DNA of 64,000 nucleotides, from positions 1-64,000 of the forward strand of contig JAIELD010000055.1 of assembly GCA_019753285.1 (NCBI GenBank), written 5' to 3'. The stretch comes from Beijerinckiaceae bacterium. GTDB taxonomy: Bacteria > Pseudomonadota > Alphaproteobacteria > Rhizobiales > Beijerinckiaceae. Shown here one piece after another: positions 10,008 to 19,989 of the stretch. Under the pieces are notes generated by a model. That model searched no databases. It was not told where the DNA came from and saw nothing but the letters and a program-made list of their open reading frames with translations. The position numbers and the translations under genes are program-made. Every line of letters starts with the position of its first letter. The first letter of the stretch is position 1.

Positions 10008-10780
10008 GCGCGCCGCTGCTTGAAGCCATCGCCGTCAGCCGGCGCTTCGGCGGCCTGCTGGCCGTGGACGAGGCGAGCTTCTCCGTGACGAAAGGCTCGA
10101 TCACCGGCCTCATCGGTCCGAACGGCGCCGGCAAGACGACGCTCTTTGCTTTGATCGCCGGCGCGGAAACGCTGAGCGCAGGCAAGGTGCGCTTTGCGGG
10201 CGACGACATCTCCACCCTGCCCCCGCATCACCGCGCCAGGCTCGGCATCGCACGCACCTTCCAGATCGTGCAGCCTTTCGCCGGCCTCAGCGTGCGCGAC
10301 AACATCGCGGTCGGCGCATATCTCAATACGGCGTCGCGCGAGGCTGCTCTCGGCGAGGCTGAGACGATCGCAGGCCTCGTCGGCCTCGAAGACAAGCTCG
10401 GCGCATCGGCATCGGGCCTCACCGTCTCGGGCAGAAAGCGGCTGGAACTCGCCCGCGCACTCGCCACCCGTCCGAAGCTGCTGCTGCTCGACGAAATCCT
10501 GGCGGGCCTCAATCCGTCAGAGGTCCGCGACATCATCCCGGTCATTCGCGGCATCCGCGACGGAGGCGTCACGGTGCTGATGGTCGAACATGTGATGCAG
10601 GCCGTGATGAGCCTTTGCGAGGACGTCTACGTGCTGGCCCGCGGCAGAATCATCGCACATGGCGCACCGCGGGACGTGACGGCCGACCCGGCGGTGATCG
10701 AGGCCTATCTCGGCAAACGCACCTCCGCCCGGCTGCAGGGCGGCGGCCGTCAACCAATGATGGGCGCGGTCGATGCCTGA
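10004..10780 (+). CDS. ABC transporter ATP-binding protein (LivG-like)
   Basis: Walker A GPNGAGKTT, Walker B LLLLDEILAGL; ATG at 10004 overlaps livM-like stop (the long ORF from 9011 is an over-extension). Confidence 0.92.
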   Translation: MSAPLLEAIAVSRRFGGLLAVDEASFSVTKGSITGLIGPNGAGKTTLFALIAGAETLSAGKVRFAGDDISTLPPHHRARLGIARTFQIVQPFAGLSVRDNIAVGAYLNTASREAALGEAETIAGLVGLEDKLGASASGLTVSGRKRLELARALATRPKLLLLDEILAGLNPSEVRDIIPVIRGIRDGGVTVLMVEHVMQAVMSLCEDVYVLARGRIIAHGAPRDVTADPAVIEAYLGKRTSARLQGGGRQPMMGAVDA

Positions 10781-11492
10781 GACGGCGCCTCTGCTTGCAA
10801 TCCGCGACGTTCATGCCGGTTATGACGGCACGCGCATCCTCAACGGACTGTCGATGCAGGTCGAAGCAGGAGAGATCGTCGCTCTGCTGGGCTCGAACGG
10901 CGTCGGCAAGACGACGCTCAACAAGGTGCTGTCCGGGGTCGTGCCGCTCACCTCGGGCGCGATCACCTTCGACGGGCTCGATCTTGGATCGGCGAGCGCC
11001 GTCGATATCGTCGAGGCGGGGCTGATCCATGTGCCGGAAGGCCGCAAGATCTTCGCCGACATGAGCGTGCTCGACAATCTGACGCTCGGCTCCTACCGGC
11101 GAGGCAAGGCGTCCCGCAAGACCAATCTCGAGCGCGTCTTTGCGATTTTCCCGCGGCTGAAGGAACGCACCGCGCAGATGGCGGGAACGCTTTCCGGCGG
11201 CGAGCAGCAGATGCTGGCGATCGGCCGCGGATTGATGGCCGAGCCTCGGCTGCTCATTCTCGACGAGCCGTCGCTCGGGCTCTCGCCGCTGCTCGTCGAG
11301 GAACTCTTCGACCTGATCGAGCGGCTCAACGCGTCGGGCCTCACCATCCTGCTCGTCGAGCAGAATGTCGCGCAGTCGCTGGACATCGCGGACAAGGCGC
11401 ATGTGCTCGCAGAGGGGCGCATCGCCCTCTCCGGCACGGGACGAGCGCTCGCCGATGACCCCGAACTTCAGAAAACCTATCTCGGACTTTAG
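10773..11492 (+). CDS. ABC transporter ATP-binding protein (LivF-like)
   Basis: GSNGVGKTT Walker A, LSGGEQQMLAIGR signature, LLILDEPSLGL. Confidence 0.93.
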   Translation: MPETAPLLAIRDVHAGYDGTRILNGLSMQVEAGEIVALLGSNGVGKTTLNKVLSGVVPLTSGAITFDGLDLGSASAVDIVEAGLIHVPEGRKIFADMSVLDNLTLGSYRRGKASRKTNLERVFAIFPRLKERTAQMAGTLSGGEQQMLAIGRGLMAEPRLLILDEPSLGLSPLLVEELFDLIERLNASGLTILLVEQNVAQSLDIADKAHVLAEGRIALSGTGRALADDPELQKTYLGL

Positions 11493-11502
11493 GCGCCAGA
11501 CC

Positions 11503-13236
11503 ATGACCGCTCCCGCACCGCTAGACGCCGTCACCCTCTCCGTCCTCAAGGGCAGGCTCGAACAGATCGCCGATGAGATGGATGCGACGCTCTATCGCTC
11601 CGCCTTCAATCCGATCATCGCGGAGGCGCGCGACGCCTGCCACGGCCTCTACCATGCCGAGACCGGCGCGACCCTCGTGCAGGGCACGACCGGGCTGCCG
11701 ATATTCGTCGGCGCAATGGCCTTCGCGGTGAAGGCCGTGATCGACAAGGTGAACGCGGATGAAGGACGGGGAGCCGCCGCGCTCCAGCCGGGCGATACAT
11801 TCCTTTTCAACGATCCTTACGATGGCGGCACGCATCTCAACGATTTTCGCCTCGTGCGCCCGGTCTATCGCGATGGACGCATCTTCTGCTGGATCGCCTC
11901 CGTGGGGCATTGGCTCGATATCGGCGGCAACGTTCCCGGCGGGTTCAACGCACGCGCCGAGGAGAGCTATCAGGAGGGGGTGCGGTTTCCGCCGGTGAAG
12001 CTCGTAAGCAATGGCGTGCTCAACGAGGACATCCTCGCCATTTTAGCCGCCAACAGCCGGACGGCGCAATCCAATTACGGTGACCTCAACGGCCAGCTCA
12101 ACGCGCTCGCGCTCGGCGAGCAGCGTCTTGCTGCCCTGCTCGACGACTATGGCGACGAAGTCGTCACCGCCGCCTTTGAGACTTTGACCGCGCGCTCCGA
12201 GGCCCTGATGCGGGCGAACATCGCCGCGCTGCCGGATGGGCGCTACAGCTTCGACGATTATCTCGACAATGACGGCATCACCGATACGCCCCTCCTGATC
12301 GCGCTCGATCTCACCATCGAGGGCGACCGGATGACGCTCGATTTCTCGCGCTCGGCCCCGCCCTGCGCCGGACCGCTGAACATCGCGCTCTCGACATCCG
12401 TCGCCTGCTGCTATGTCGCGCTGAAGCACGTATTTACCGATGTGCCTGCCAACGCCGGATGCCTTGCACCGATCACCTTCATCATTCCCGACACGACGCT
12501 GCTTGCCGTCAAAGCGCCGAAGCCCGTCGGCGGCTATACGGAGACGATCCTCAGGGTCATCGGCACGGTGTTCGGCGCGCTGGCGCAGGCCTGGCCGGAG
12601 CGGGCGACGGCCGCGCCCTTCGGCACCATCAACGCGCTCTCGATCGCCGGCGCGCGCGATCACGGCGGGCGCTACGTCATGTTCTCATTCTTCGGTGGCG
12701 GCCTCGGCGGCAATCCTGAAGGGGATGGGCTCAACCATGGCAACAACCCGATCTCGATGGCGACGATGCCGCCCGCCGAGATCTTCGAGGCGTCGTACCC
12801 GGTCCTCTTCCGCCAATGGGCCTTGCGGCCGGACAGCGCCGGCGCAGGCGAGCATCGCGGCGGGCTTGGTGCGATTTATGAGATCGAAGTGCTGAACGGC
12901 GGCGTCTCCGCCGCCTTCCTGCTTGGCGAACGCGGCCGGTTCGCACCCTTCGGCGTCAATGGCGGCAAGAGCGCTGCCCTCAACCGCTTCGTATTCGAGA
13001 AGGACGGCGCGGAGGCGACCCCGCCACTCGCATCGAAGATCACCGACGTCGCGCTTCGCCAGGGCGAAAGCGTGCGGCTGGAAACACCTGGCGGAGGCGG
13101 CTGGGGCGATCCGAGCGCGAGGAAACGGGAGGCGATCGAACGCGATATCCGCCTCGGCTACGTGACGTCCGAGCAGGCCGCGAAAGACTATGGCCTACCG
13201 CAACTCGACCTGACTGCCAGCCGGAAGGTAGCGTGA
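11503..13236 (+). CDS. hyuB: hydantoinase B / oxoprolinase B family protein
   Basis: LDAVTLSVLKGRLEQIADEMDATLYRSAFNPIIAEARDACHGLY; C-terminal GGGGWGDP. Start set to ATG 11503. Confidence 0.9.
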   Translation: MTAPAPLDAVTLSVLKGRLEQIADEMDATLYRSAFNPIIAEARDACHGLYHAETGATLVQGTTGLPIFVGAMAFAVKAVIDKVNADEGRGAAALQPGDTFLFNDPYDGGTHLNDFRLVRPVYRDGRIFCWIASVGHWLDIGGNVPGGFNARAEESYQEGVRFPPVKLVSNGVLNEDILAILAANSRTAQSNYGDLNGQLNALALGEQRLAALLDDYGDEVVTAAFETLTARSEALMRANIAALPDGRYSFDDYLDNDGITDTPLLIALDLTIEGDRMTLDFSRSAPPCAGPLNIALSTSVACCYVALKHVFTDVPANAGCLAPITFIIPDTTLLAVKAPKPVGGYTETILRVIGTVFGALAQAWPERATAAPFGTINALSIAGARDHGGRYVMFSFFGGGLGGNPEGDGLNHGNNPISMATMPPAEIFEASYPVLFRQWALRPDSAGAGEHRGGLGAIYEIEVLNGGVSAAFLLGERGRFAPFGVNGGKSAALNRFVFEKDGAEATPPLASKITDVALRQGESVRLETPGGGGWGDPSARKREAIERDIRLGYVTSEQAAKDYGLPQLDLTASRKVA

Positions 13237-15317
13237 TGGACGATCTTGGAACACGCCCCGCCCGCGAGGCGAAGTCCATCGTCGGCGTCGATGTCGGCGG
13301 CACCTTCACCGATCTTTTCTTCTGCGACGAAGCGACAGGAGAGTTCAGAACCGCCAAGGTGCCGTCCCAGCGCGGCAGCGAGGAGCATGGCTTCATCGAC
13401 GGGCTGAAGACGCTCGGACCGATCGCCAGCCTTGGCTCGATCGTGCATGGCACGACGGTCGGCACCAACGCGCTGCTGGAGCGTAAAGGCGCGCGGATCG
13501 GGCTCATCACCACGAAGGGCTTTCGTGACGTGCTGGAGATGCGCCGTCGCGACCGCCCCAAGACCTGGGGTCTCTGGGGCGAATTCCTGCCCGTCGTCGA
13601 CCGGGACCTCCGGCTCGAGATCGACGAGCGCACCCTGGCGGACGGCGCGATCCGCAAAGCCGCCGACGCTCGCGATGCAGCGGAGGCTGCGCGCCGGCTG
13701 ATCGAAATGGGCGCGGAAGCGGTCGCGATCGTCTTCATCAACAGCTACGCCAATCCCTCGAACGAGCGCATCGCGGCCGAGGCGGTGCGCGCGATATGGC
13801 CGAACGGCCACGTCATCGCATCGAGCGAATTGCTGCCGGAAATCCGCGAGTTCGAGCGCACGTCGACGACCGCGCTCAACGCGTATCTTCAGCCGGTCGT
13901 CGGCCGATATCTCGGCCGTCTTCAGGACGCCCTCGCCGACGAGAGCTTTGCGGGCGCGTTCCACATCGTGCAGTCGAATGGCGGCGTGATGTCGACGCAG
14001 ACGGCGAGCCGCATGCCGGTGCGCACGGCGCTGTCGGGTCCCGCTGCAGGCGTGATCGCCGCAGCCTCGATCGCGGCAGCGGCGGGCTACCCCAACATCA
14101 TCACGGGCGATCTTGGCGGAACCTCGTTCGACGTTTCGCTCATCGCCGGAGGGGCAGCCTCGCTCGCCGCGCAGACGACGATCGATTTCGGCATGGTGAT
14201 CCGCACGCCGATGATCGAGATCAGCACCATCGGAGCTGGCGGCGGCTCGATCGCCCACGTCGATCGCGGCGGGCTGCTGCAGGTCGGGCCTGAAAGCGCC
14301 GGTTCCGTTCCCGGCCCCGTGTGCTATGGCGGCGGCAATGACCGCCCGACTCTCACAGACGCCAATGTCGTGCTCGGCCGGATCAACGCAGAACGCCCCA
14401 TCGGCGGCAAGCTCGCCCGCCTCGATGTCGACGCCGCCAGGGCAGCGATCGGGCGCGCCGTCGCTGCTCCGCTCGGGCTTGATCCGATGCAGGCGGCCGA
14501 GGCCATCGTCAGGATCGCCAATGCGCGCATGGCCGGCGCGATCCGTCTCATCTCGATCGAGCGTGGCTATGATCCGGGCACCTTCGCCTTCATGCCGTTC
14601 GGCGGCGGCGGCGCGCTGCATGCAGGAGCTCTGCTGACCGAAGTCGGCCTCCGATCGGCTCTGGTGCCGTGTTTTCCGGGCATCACGAGCGCGCTCGGCT
14701 GCGTCATCGCCGATGTGCGCCACGATCAGGTCGCGACCATCAACCTCCTCGTCGCCGAACTCGACGCCAGGGCGCTCGATCGCCGAATGGTCGATGCGGG
14801 CAATTCCGTGCGCGCCACCGTGCAAGCGGCGGGCCTGCCACTCACCGGCATCGAGGTGCGCTATGAGCTCGACATGCACTATGTCGGACAGACGCATGCG
14901 ATCAGCGTCCCGCTGCCGGTGACCCTCGCCGACGGGACGACCGGGGTATCGCAAGCCATTATCCAGAAGGCGTTCGACGCAGCCTACAGCACGAAGTTCA
15001 GCCGCCTCCTGCCCGGCATGGCGGTCAAGATCGTCTCGCTGCGCAGCGCCGCCATCGGCTATCGTCCGCCCTTCGATCTTTCGGTGCTCGCGCCTCGTCC
15101 CGGCGGCACGCTCGAGGCGGCCGCGCGCGGCGTCCGCCCGGTCTGGTTCGACGGGCGCTGGCACGAAACGGCTATCTATTCCCGCCGCGACATGCCGATC
15201 GGTGCGACCGTGCGAGGCCCGGCGATCCTTGAGCAGCCAGACGCGACGACCGTCGTCGATCCCGGTCTCGTGGCGCGTGTCGATTCGCTTGGCAACGTCG
15301 TGATCGAGACGGCATAG
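13233..15317 (+). CDS. hyuA: hydantoinase A / oxoprolinase A family protein
   Basis: SIVGVDVGGTFTDLFFCDEATGE, VHGTTVGTNALLERKGARIGLITTKGFRDVLEMRR, TDANVVLGR. Confidence 0.92.
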   Translation: MMDDLGTRPAREAKSIVGVDVGGTFTDLFFCDEATGEFRTAKVPSQRGSEEHGFIDGLKTLGPIASLGSIVHGTTVGTNALLERKGARIGLITTKGFRDVLEMRRRDRPKTWGLWGEFLPVVDRDLRLEIDERTLADGAIRKAADARDAAEAARRLIEMGAEAVAIVFINSYANPSNERIAAEAVRAIWPNGHVIASSELLPEIREFERTSTTALNAYLQPVVGRYLGRLQDALADESFAGAFHIVQSNGGVMSTQTASRMPVRTALSGPAAGVIAAASIAAAAGYPNIITGDLGGTSFDVSLIAGGAASLAAQTTIDFGMVIRTPMIEISTIGAGGGSIAHVDRGGLLQVGPESAGSVPGPVCYGGGNDRPTLTDANVVLGRINAERPIGGKLARLDVDAARAAIGRAVAAPLGLDPMQAAEAIVRIANARMAGAIRLISIERGYDPGTFAFMPFGGGGALHAGALLTEVGLRSALVPCFPGITSALGCVIADVRHDQVATINLLVAELDARALDRRMVDAGNSVRATVQAAGLPLTGIEVRYELDMHYVGQTHAISVPLPVTLADGTTGVSQAIIQKAFDAAYSTKFSRLLPGMAVKIVSLRSAAIGYRPPFDLSVLAPRPGGTLEAAARGVRPVWFDGRWHETAIYSRRDMPIGATVRGPAILEQPDATTVVDPGLVARVDSLGNVVIETA

Positions 15318-15319
15318 CC

Positions 15320-15940
15320 ATGATGGACATCTCGGTTCCGATCGCCAAAACCGCGCTGCTCATCGTCGATCTGCAGAATGATTTCCTGCATCCCGACGGT
15401 GCCTATGCGCGTGGCGGCCAGGCGAATGCCGATATCGCGGCCCTGCCGGCGCGCCTCAAGCCGCTGGCCGACGCCATGCGCAGGAAGGGTGGCTGGATCG
15501 TCTCGACGCATTTCACGTTGGTGCCCGCCAAGGGCGGCGAACCGCTGATCTCTTCGCATTTGAAGGCGTTGCGCCCGTTTCTTCGCAAGGGTGATTTTGC
15601 TCCGGGCTCATGGGGCCAGGCGTCGGTCGACGATCTCGCGCCGGCCGATCTCAGCGTCGAGAAAGTCGCGTATTCGGCCTTCTACATGACCCGCCTCGAA
15701 TGGGTCCTGCGCAAGGCCGGCATCGAAAAGCTGATTGCCTGCGGGATCGTCACCAATGGCGGCGTCGCCTCGACCGTGCGCGACGCGCATGTGCGGGACT
15801 TCGAGACCGTCGTGCTCGCGGATGGCTGCGCCGCCTTCAGCCCGGAAACGCACCGCACCGCGATCGACGCGCTGCGGCCGGTCGCCGCCATCGGCACGGT
15901 CGAAGAGACGCTCGCGGCTATCGAAGCAGGGCGCGGCTGA
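15320..15940 (+). CDS. isochorismatase-fold hydrolase, nucleophile Cys position occupied by Gly
   Basis: TALLIVDLQNDF, KVAYSAF, CGIVTNGGVASTVRDAHVRDFE; fold recognised but TNxC replaced by TNGG. Confidence 0.85.
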   Translation: MMDISVPIAKTALLIVDLQNDFLHPDGAYARGGQANADIAALPARLKPLADAMRRKGGWIVSTHFTLVPAKGGEPLISSHLKALRPFLRKGDFAPGSWGQASVDDLAPADLSVEKVAYSAFYMTRLEWVLRKAGIEKLIACGIVTNGGVASTVRDAHVRDFETVVLADGCAAFSPETHRTAIDALRPVAAIGTVEETLAAIEAGRG

Positions 15941-17343
15941 TGCCGGTTCGCCGCGCACAGCAGCCTGAGCGCATCGATGCGCCGCTCATCATCATCGGCG
16001 CGGGCGCAGCCGGCCTCTGCGCGGCGCTGAGCGCGGCCGAAACCGGCGTCGACGCCATCATCCTCGAGCGCGATGCGGTTCCGGCCGGCTCCACCTCCCT
16101 GTCCGCCGGGCTCATTCCCGCGCCCGGCACGAGGTTTCAGCGTCAGCATGGCATCGTGGACGACGCGCGCTCCTACGCCGCAGACATCATGCGAAAGAAC
16201 CACCACGAGGCGGACCCGGCTCTGGTCGAGGTGCTCGCAAGCGAAGCAGGCCCGACGATCGAATGGCTGGCCGACCGATACGGCCTGCCCTTCTCGCTCG
16301 TGCATGATTTTGATTATCCCGGCCATGGCACACGGCGGATGCACGGGCTGCCGACGCGCTCGGGTGCGGAATTGATCGACCATCTGCGCGAGGCGGCGGA
16401 AGCGGCCGGCGTGACGATTCTTACGCAGGCGCGCGTCTCCACGCTGGTTACCGACGCCGAAGGACGCGTCCATTCGGTCGAGATCGAGCGGCCGGACGGC
16501 ACGACCGAGACGATTTCCTGCGCTGCCGTGATCCTCGCCTGCAACGGCTATGGCGGCAATCCCGCGCTCGTCTCCCGCCACGTGCCGGAAATGGCGGCGG
16601 CGACCTATTTTGGTCATCAAGGCAACCAGGGCGATGCGGTGCTGTGGGGCGAGGCGCTCGGCGCAAGGCTTGCGCACATGTCCGCCTATCAGGGGCATGG
16701 CTCGGTCGCCCATCCGCACGGCATTCTCATCAGTTGGGGCGCGATGACGGAGGGCGGATTTCAGGTCAACCTCGCCGGATCGCGCTTCAGCGACGAAAAC
16801 GCAGGCTATTCCGAGCAAGCCGCCAAGGTGCTCGCCCAGCCCGAGGGCATGGCGGTCTCGATCTTCGACGAGCGCATCGCCGCCATCCTGCGGCAGTTCG
16901 CCGATTTCAGGACCGCCGAATCGAGCGGCGCGGTCCTGTCCGCGCCCGACCTCGAGGCGCTCGCCCATCTTGCAAAACTGCCCTTCCAAGCACTGCGGGA
17001 GTCGTTCGACGAGGTCGAGCGTCTCAAGCAACAAGCGGGCACGGATGGCTTGGGGCGCAGCTTTGCCGGCATGAAGCCGCTCCAGCCGCCCTTCAAGGCG
17101 GTGCGGGTCACCGGCGCGCTGTTCCATACGCAAGGCGGCCTCGCCATCGACAGCGAGGCCCGCGTGCGCCATGTCTCCGGCGCGGCGCTGCCCAACCTCT
17201 ATGCCGCGGGTGGAGCGGCAGACGGCATATCGGGCTATACCGCCGCCGGCTACCTTTCCGGCAACGGGCTGGTGACGGCCGTCGTGCTCGGCAGGATCGC
17301 AGGGCGCGCGGCGGCGCGGCAGGTCAGCGGATCATCGTCCTGA
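15940..17343 (+). CDS. FAD-dependent oxidoreductase (fumarate reductase/succinate dehydrogenase flavoprotein-like)
   Basis: LIIIGAGAAGLCAALSAAETG dinucleotide fold; C-terminal NLYAAGGAADGISGYTAAGYLSGNGLVTAVVLGRIAG. ATG 15940 overlaps the upstream stop. Confidence 0.87.
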   Translation: MPVRRAQQPERIDAPLIIIGAGAAGLCAALSAAETGVDAIILERDAVPAGSTSLSAGLIPAPGTRFQRQHGIVDDARSYAADIMRKNHHEADPALVEVLASEAGPTIEWLADRYGLPFSLVHDFDYPGHGTRRMHGLPTRSGAELIDHLREAAEAAGVTILTQARVSTLVTDAEGRVHSVEIERPDGTTETISCAAVILACNGYGGNPALVSRHVPEMAAATYFGHQGNQGDAVLWGEALGARLAHMSAYQGHGSVAHPHGILISWGAMTEGGFQVNLAGSRFSDENAGYSEQAAKVLAQPEGMAVSIFDERIAAILRQFADFRTAESSGAVLSAPDLEALAHLAKLPFQALRESFDEVERLKQQAGTDGLGRSFAGMKPLQPPFKAVRVTGALFHTQGGLAIDSEARVRHVSGAALPNLYAAGGAADGISGYTAAGYLSGNGLVTAVVLGRIAGRAAARQVSGSSS

Positions 17344-17345
17344 GG

Positions 17346-18599
17346 TCAGCGTTGCTGGCCCGGGGCAAACATGCGGCCACGCTCCGTGACAAAAACCAGG
17401 CCGAAGGCGAGGCAGCCGCAGATTGCAAAGCCCAGCGTCAGCGGCACCGCCGTTCCGTCGAAATGCTGCCCGATGAAAAATCCGATCAGCGCGCCGCCAA
17501 CCGTCGTCACGAAGCCCTGGACGGATGACGCAGTGCCGGCGATGTGGCCGAGCGGCTCCATGGCTATCGCGTTGAAGTTCGAGGCCACGAGACCGAAGCA
17601 GAACATGATCGCGGACTGAAACAGGGCGAAGGTCCAGATCGTCTCATAGCCGGTGAGCGCGGTCGTCGTGTGGAGCGCGGACAGCGCAATGAAGCCGACC
17701 AGCGCCGAATGCGAAACCCGCCGCGTCCCGAGCCGAATGACGATCCTCGAATTGAGCAATGCCGCGAAGGCCATGAACACCGCGACGAGCGCAAAAACGG
17801 TCGTGAACCATTGCGGCGCACCGAACACGGTCGCGAAGAGCTGCTGCACGGAATTGATGAAGCCGAACAGCGCGCCGAGAATGAGCGTCATCGCCAGCAT
17901 GTAGCCGACGGAGATGCGGGTCGTCAGTGCGATCCTGAAGGCTTGGGTGACGCGCCCGAAGCTGATCGGGATGCGGTCTTCGTCATGCAGCGTCTCAGGC
18001 AGGCGCAGCCAGGTCCAGAGCGCCATGCCGAGACCGAATAGGGCGAGCGCCCGGAAGATCCACGGCCAGGCCGCGACGAGCAGAATGCCCTGCCCGATCG
18101 AGGGCGCGATGATCGGCGCCGCCAGAAACACGATGAAGGTGAGCGACATGATGCGCGCCATGACGCGGCCCGAATAGCAGTCGCGCACGATCGAAACCGC
18201 GAGCACACGGGTGGACGCGGCGCCGACGCCCTGCAGGACGCGCGCGACCACCATCAATTCGAATGTGGTCGCCCAAGCGGCGACGAGGCTCGCAACGGTG
18301 TAGATGACGATGCCGGCGATCAGCACCGGCCGGCGCCCGAACCGGTCGGAGAGCGTGCCATAGACGATCTGCGCACTGCCAAAGCCAAGCAGATAGGCCG
18401 TGATGATCCACTGGCGCTGGTTCTCGACCGCGACACCGAGCGCCTCTCCGATGAGCTGGAGCCCCGGCAGCATCGAATCGATCGCGAGCGCGTTCATCGC
18501 CATCAACGCGGCGATGATGATGACGAACTCCCGGAAGCCCATGCCGGGATGCGGAACCGTTTCGACCCGCGCCGAGGGAGGCATGCGCTCGCTGTCCAT
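17346..18599 (-). CDS. MFS transporter, Bcr/CflA-like
   Basis: 12-TM MFS with GTLSDRFGRRPVLIAG motif; start placed at MDSERMPPS. Confidence 0.83.
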   Translation of the reverse strand: MDSERMPPSARVETVPHPGMGFREFVIIIAALMAMNALAIDSMLPGLQLIGEALGVAVENQRQWIITAYLLGFGSAQIVYGTLSDRFGRRPVLIAGIVIYTVASLVAAWATTFELMVVARVLQGVGAASTRVLAVSIVRDCYSGRVMARIMSLTFIVFLAAPIIAPSIGQGILLVAAWPWIFRALALFGLGMALWTWLRLPETLHDEDRIPISFGRVTQAFRIALTTRISVGYMLAMTLILGALFGFINSVQQLFATVFGAPQWFTTVFALVAVFMAFAALLNSRIVIRLGTRRVSHSALVGFIALSALHTTTALTGYETIWTFALFQSAIMFCFGLVASNFNAIAMEPLGHIAGTASSVQGFVTTVGGALIGFFIGQHFDGTAVPLTLGFAICGCLAFGLVFVTERGRMFAPGQQR

Positions 18600-18678
18600 G
18601 CGGTTCGTTCCTCGGATCAGGTTTGGCAAATTGTGAATTTCACGGGACATGGCCAGCACGGGCGGGCCTGCCGAAGGT

Positions 18679-19935
18679 TCAGCCGATGGCGCGGTGACGC
18701 GACGCCCTGAGGCCGAGCACTGCGATAGCCGAAAACGCGGCGACTGGCAAAATGAGAAGATTGATCGAATCCCAACCATAGCGGTCGAGCAGATAGCCCG
18801 AGAGGAAGGAGCCGACCGCCGTCGTCGCGAAGATCAGCGTGTCGTTGAGGCCCTGCACGGCATTACGCTCGGCCGGCGTATGGCAATCCGTTACGATGGA
18901 CGTGGCCGAGATGAACGCGAAGTTCCAGCCAAGGCCAAGCAGAATGAGTCCGGCCCAGAAATGCGTGACGCTGATGCCGGAAAGATGCACGGCGGCGCAG
19001 GCGACGAGGATTGACAGGCCTGCGACCACCATCACCTCCTTGCCGAAGCGGGCGATCAACCCACCGGTGAAGAAGCTTGGCGCATACATGGCGAGAACGT
19101 GGAACATGATGCCGTTCGTCGAGCTCGTGAGCGAATGGCCGCAGATCGCCATGGCGAGCGGCGCAGCGGTCATCACCATGTTCATGAGGGTCTGCGCGGC
19201 GGTGCCGCAAATGACTGCGACGATGAATCTCGGAGCCTTCGCAATTTCGGCGAGCGGTCTGCCGGCGACGACGGCAGCAGATGACGGCCTCGCATCGTGA
19301 AAGCGGCTGGTGAACAGCATGGCGAGCAGCGCCATTGTCGCCTGCGCCACGAAGGTGCCCATGAAGAGATAGGGCATCGTCAATTCCTTGGTGAAATTGA
19401 CGAGCTGCGGGCCGATGACGGCTGCGATCACGCCGCCGGTCAGCACCCAGGATATGGCCTTGGGCCGGAAGGCCGGGGTCGCCGTATCGGCGGCTGCGAA
19501 GCGGTAGGTCGTGATCACGGCATGATAGACGCCGGCGAGGAGCGTGCCGAGGCAGAACAGCCAGAAGGACGAGACGTAGACCGCGGCCGCGCCGGTGAAG
19601 CCCGCCAGCGCGCCGCAGACATTGCCTTGCATGAACACGGCGCGCCGGCCGAGCGAACGCATCAGCATATTGGCCGGATAGGTTGCCAGCGCAGCGCCTA
19701 CGACGAAAAAAGAGATGGGCAGCGTCGCGAATTCCGGGCGGGTGGCGAGGCTGCGACCGACGAGCGCCCCGGTTGCGAACACCACCGTTGCGTTAGCCCC
19801 GGCCACACCGGTCGCCGCAGCCAGCAGAAGTGCGTTGCGGCGAGCCTGCTGGTCGCCGGAATGACTGGTGGCTTCTTGTGCGATGGCTGTCACGGCGATC
19901 CTCGGAGTTGCCTTCCGCCTACGCCCGCCTGCCAT
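18679..19935 (-). CDS. MFS transporter
   Basis: Hydrophobic 12-TM pattern with GGLIARFGKEVMVVAG and SLGRRAVFMQG motifs. Confidence 0.8.
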   Translation of the reverse strand: MAGGRRRKATPRIAVTAIAQEATSHSGDQQARRNALLLAAATGVAGANATVVFATGALVGRSLATRPEFATLPISFFVVGAALATYPANMLMRSLGRRAVFMQGNVCGALAGFTGAAAVYVSSFWLFCLGTLLAGVYHAVITTYRFAAADTATPAFRPKAISWVLTGGVIAAVIGPQLVNFTKELTMPYLFMGTFVAQATMALLAMLFTSRFHDARPSSAAVVAGRPLAEIAKAPRFIVAVICGTAAQTLMNMVMTAAPLAMAICGHSLTSSTNGIMFHVLAMYAPSFFTGGLIARFGKEVMVVAGLSILVACAAVHLSGISVTHFWAGLILLGLGWNFAFISATSIVTDCHTPAERNAVQGLNDTLIFATTAVGSFLSGYLLDRYGWDSINLLILPVAAFSAIAVLGLRASRHRAIG

Positions 19936-19989
19936 ATTTTACAAACGGAAACCGTTGATAGGAGGCATCAGCTCCGCGAATGCGACCCA

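Noticed and set aside
13188-15164. 658-aa minus-strand ORF opposite hyuA
   Set aside because: Shadow ORF with no recognisable domain; hyuA on plus strand is strongly supported.
15682-17172. Long minus-strand ORF opposite the flavoprotein, and similar ones at 695-1684, 36478-37638, 48710-50389, 54845-56515, 58739-60277, 62200-63636
   Set aside because: All are antisense to well-supported genes and have atypical composition.
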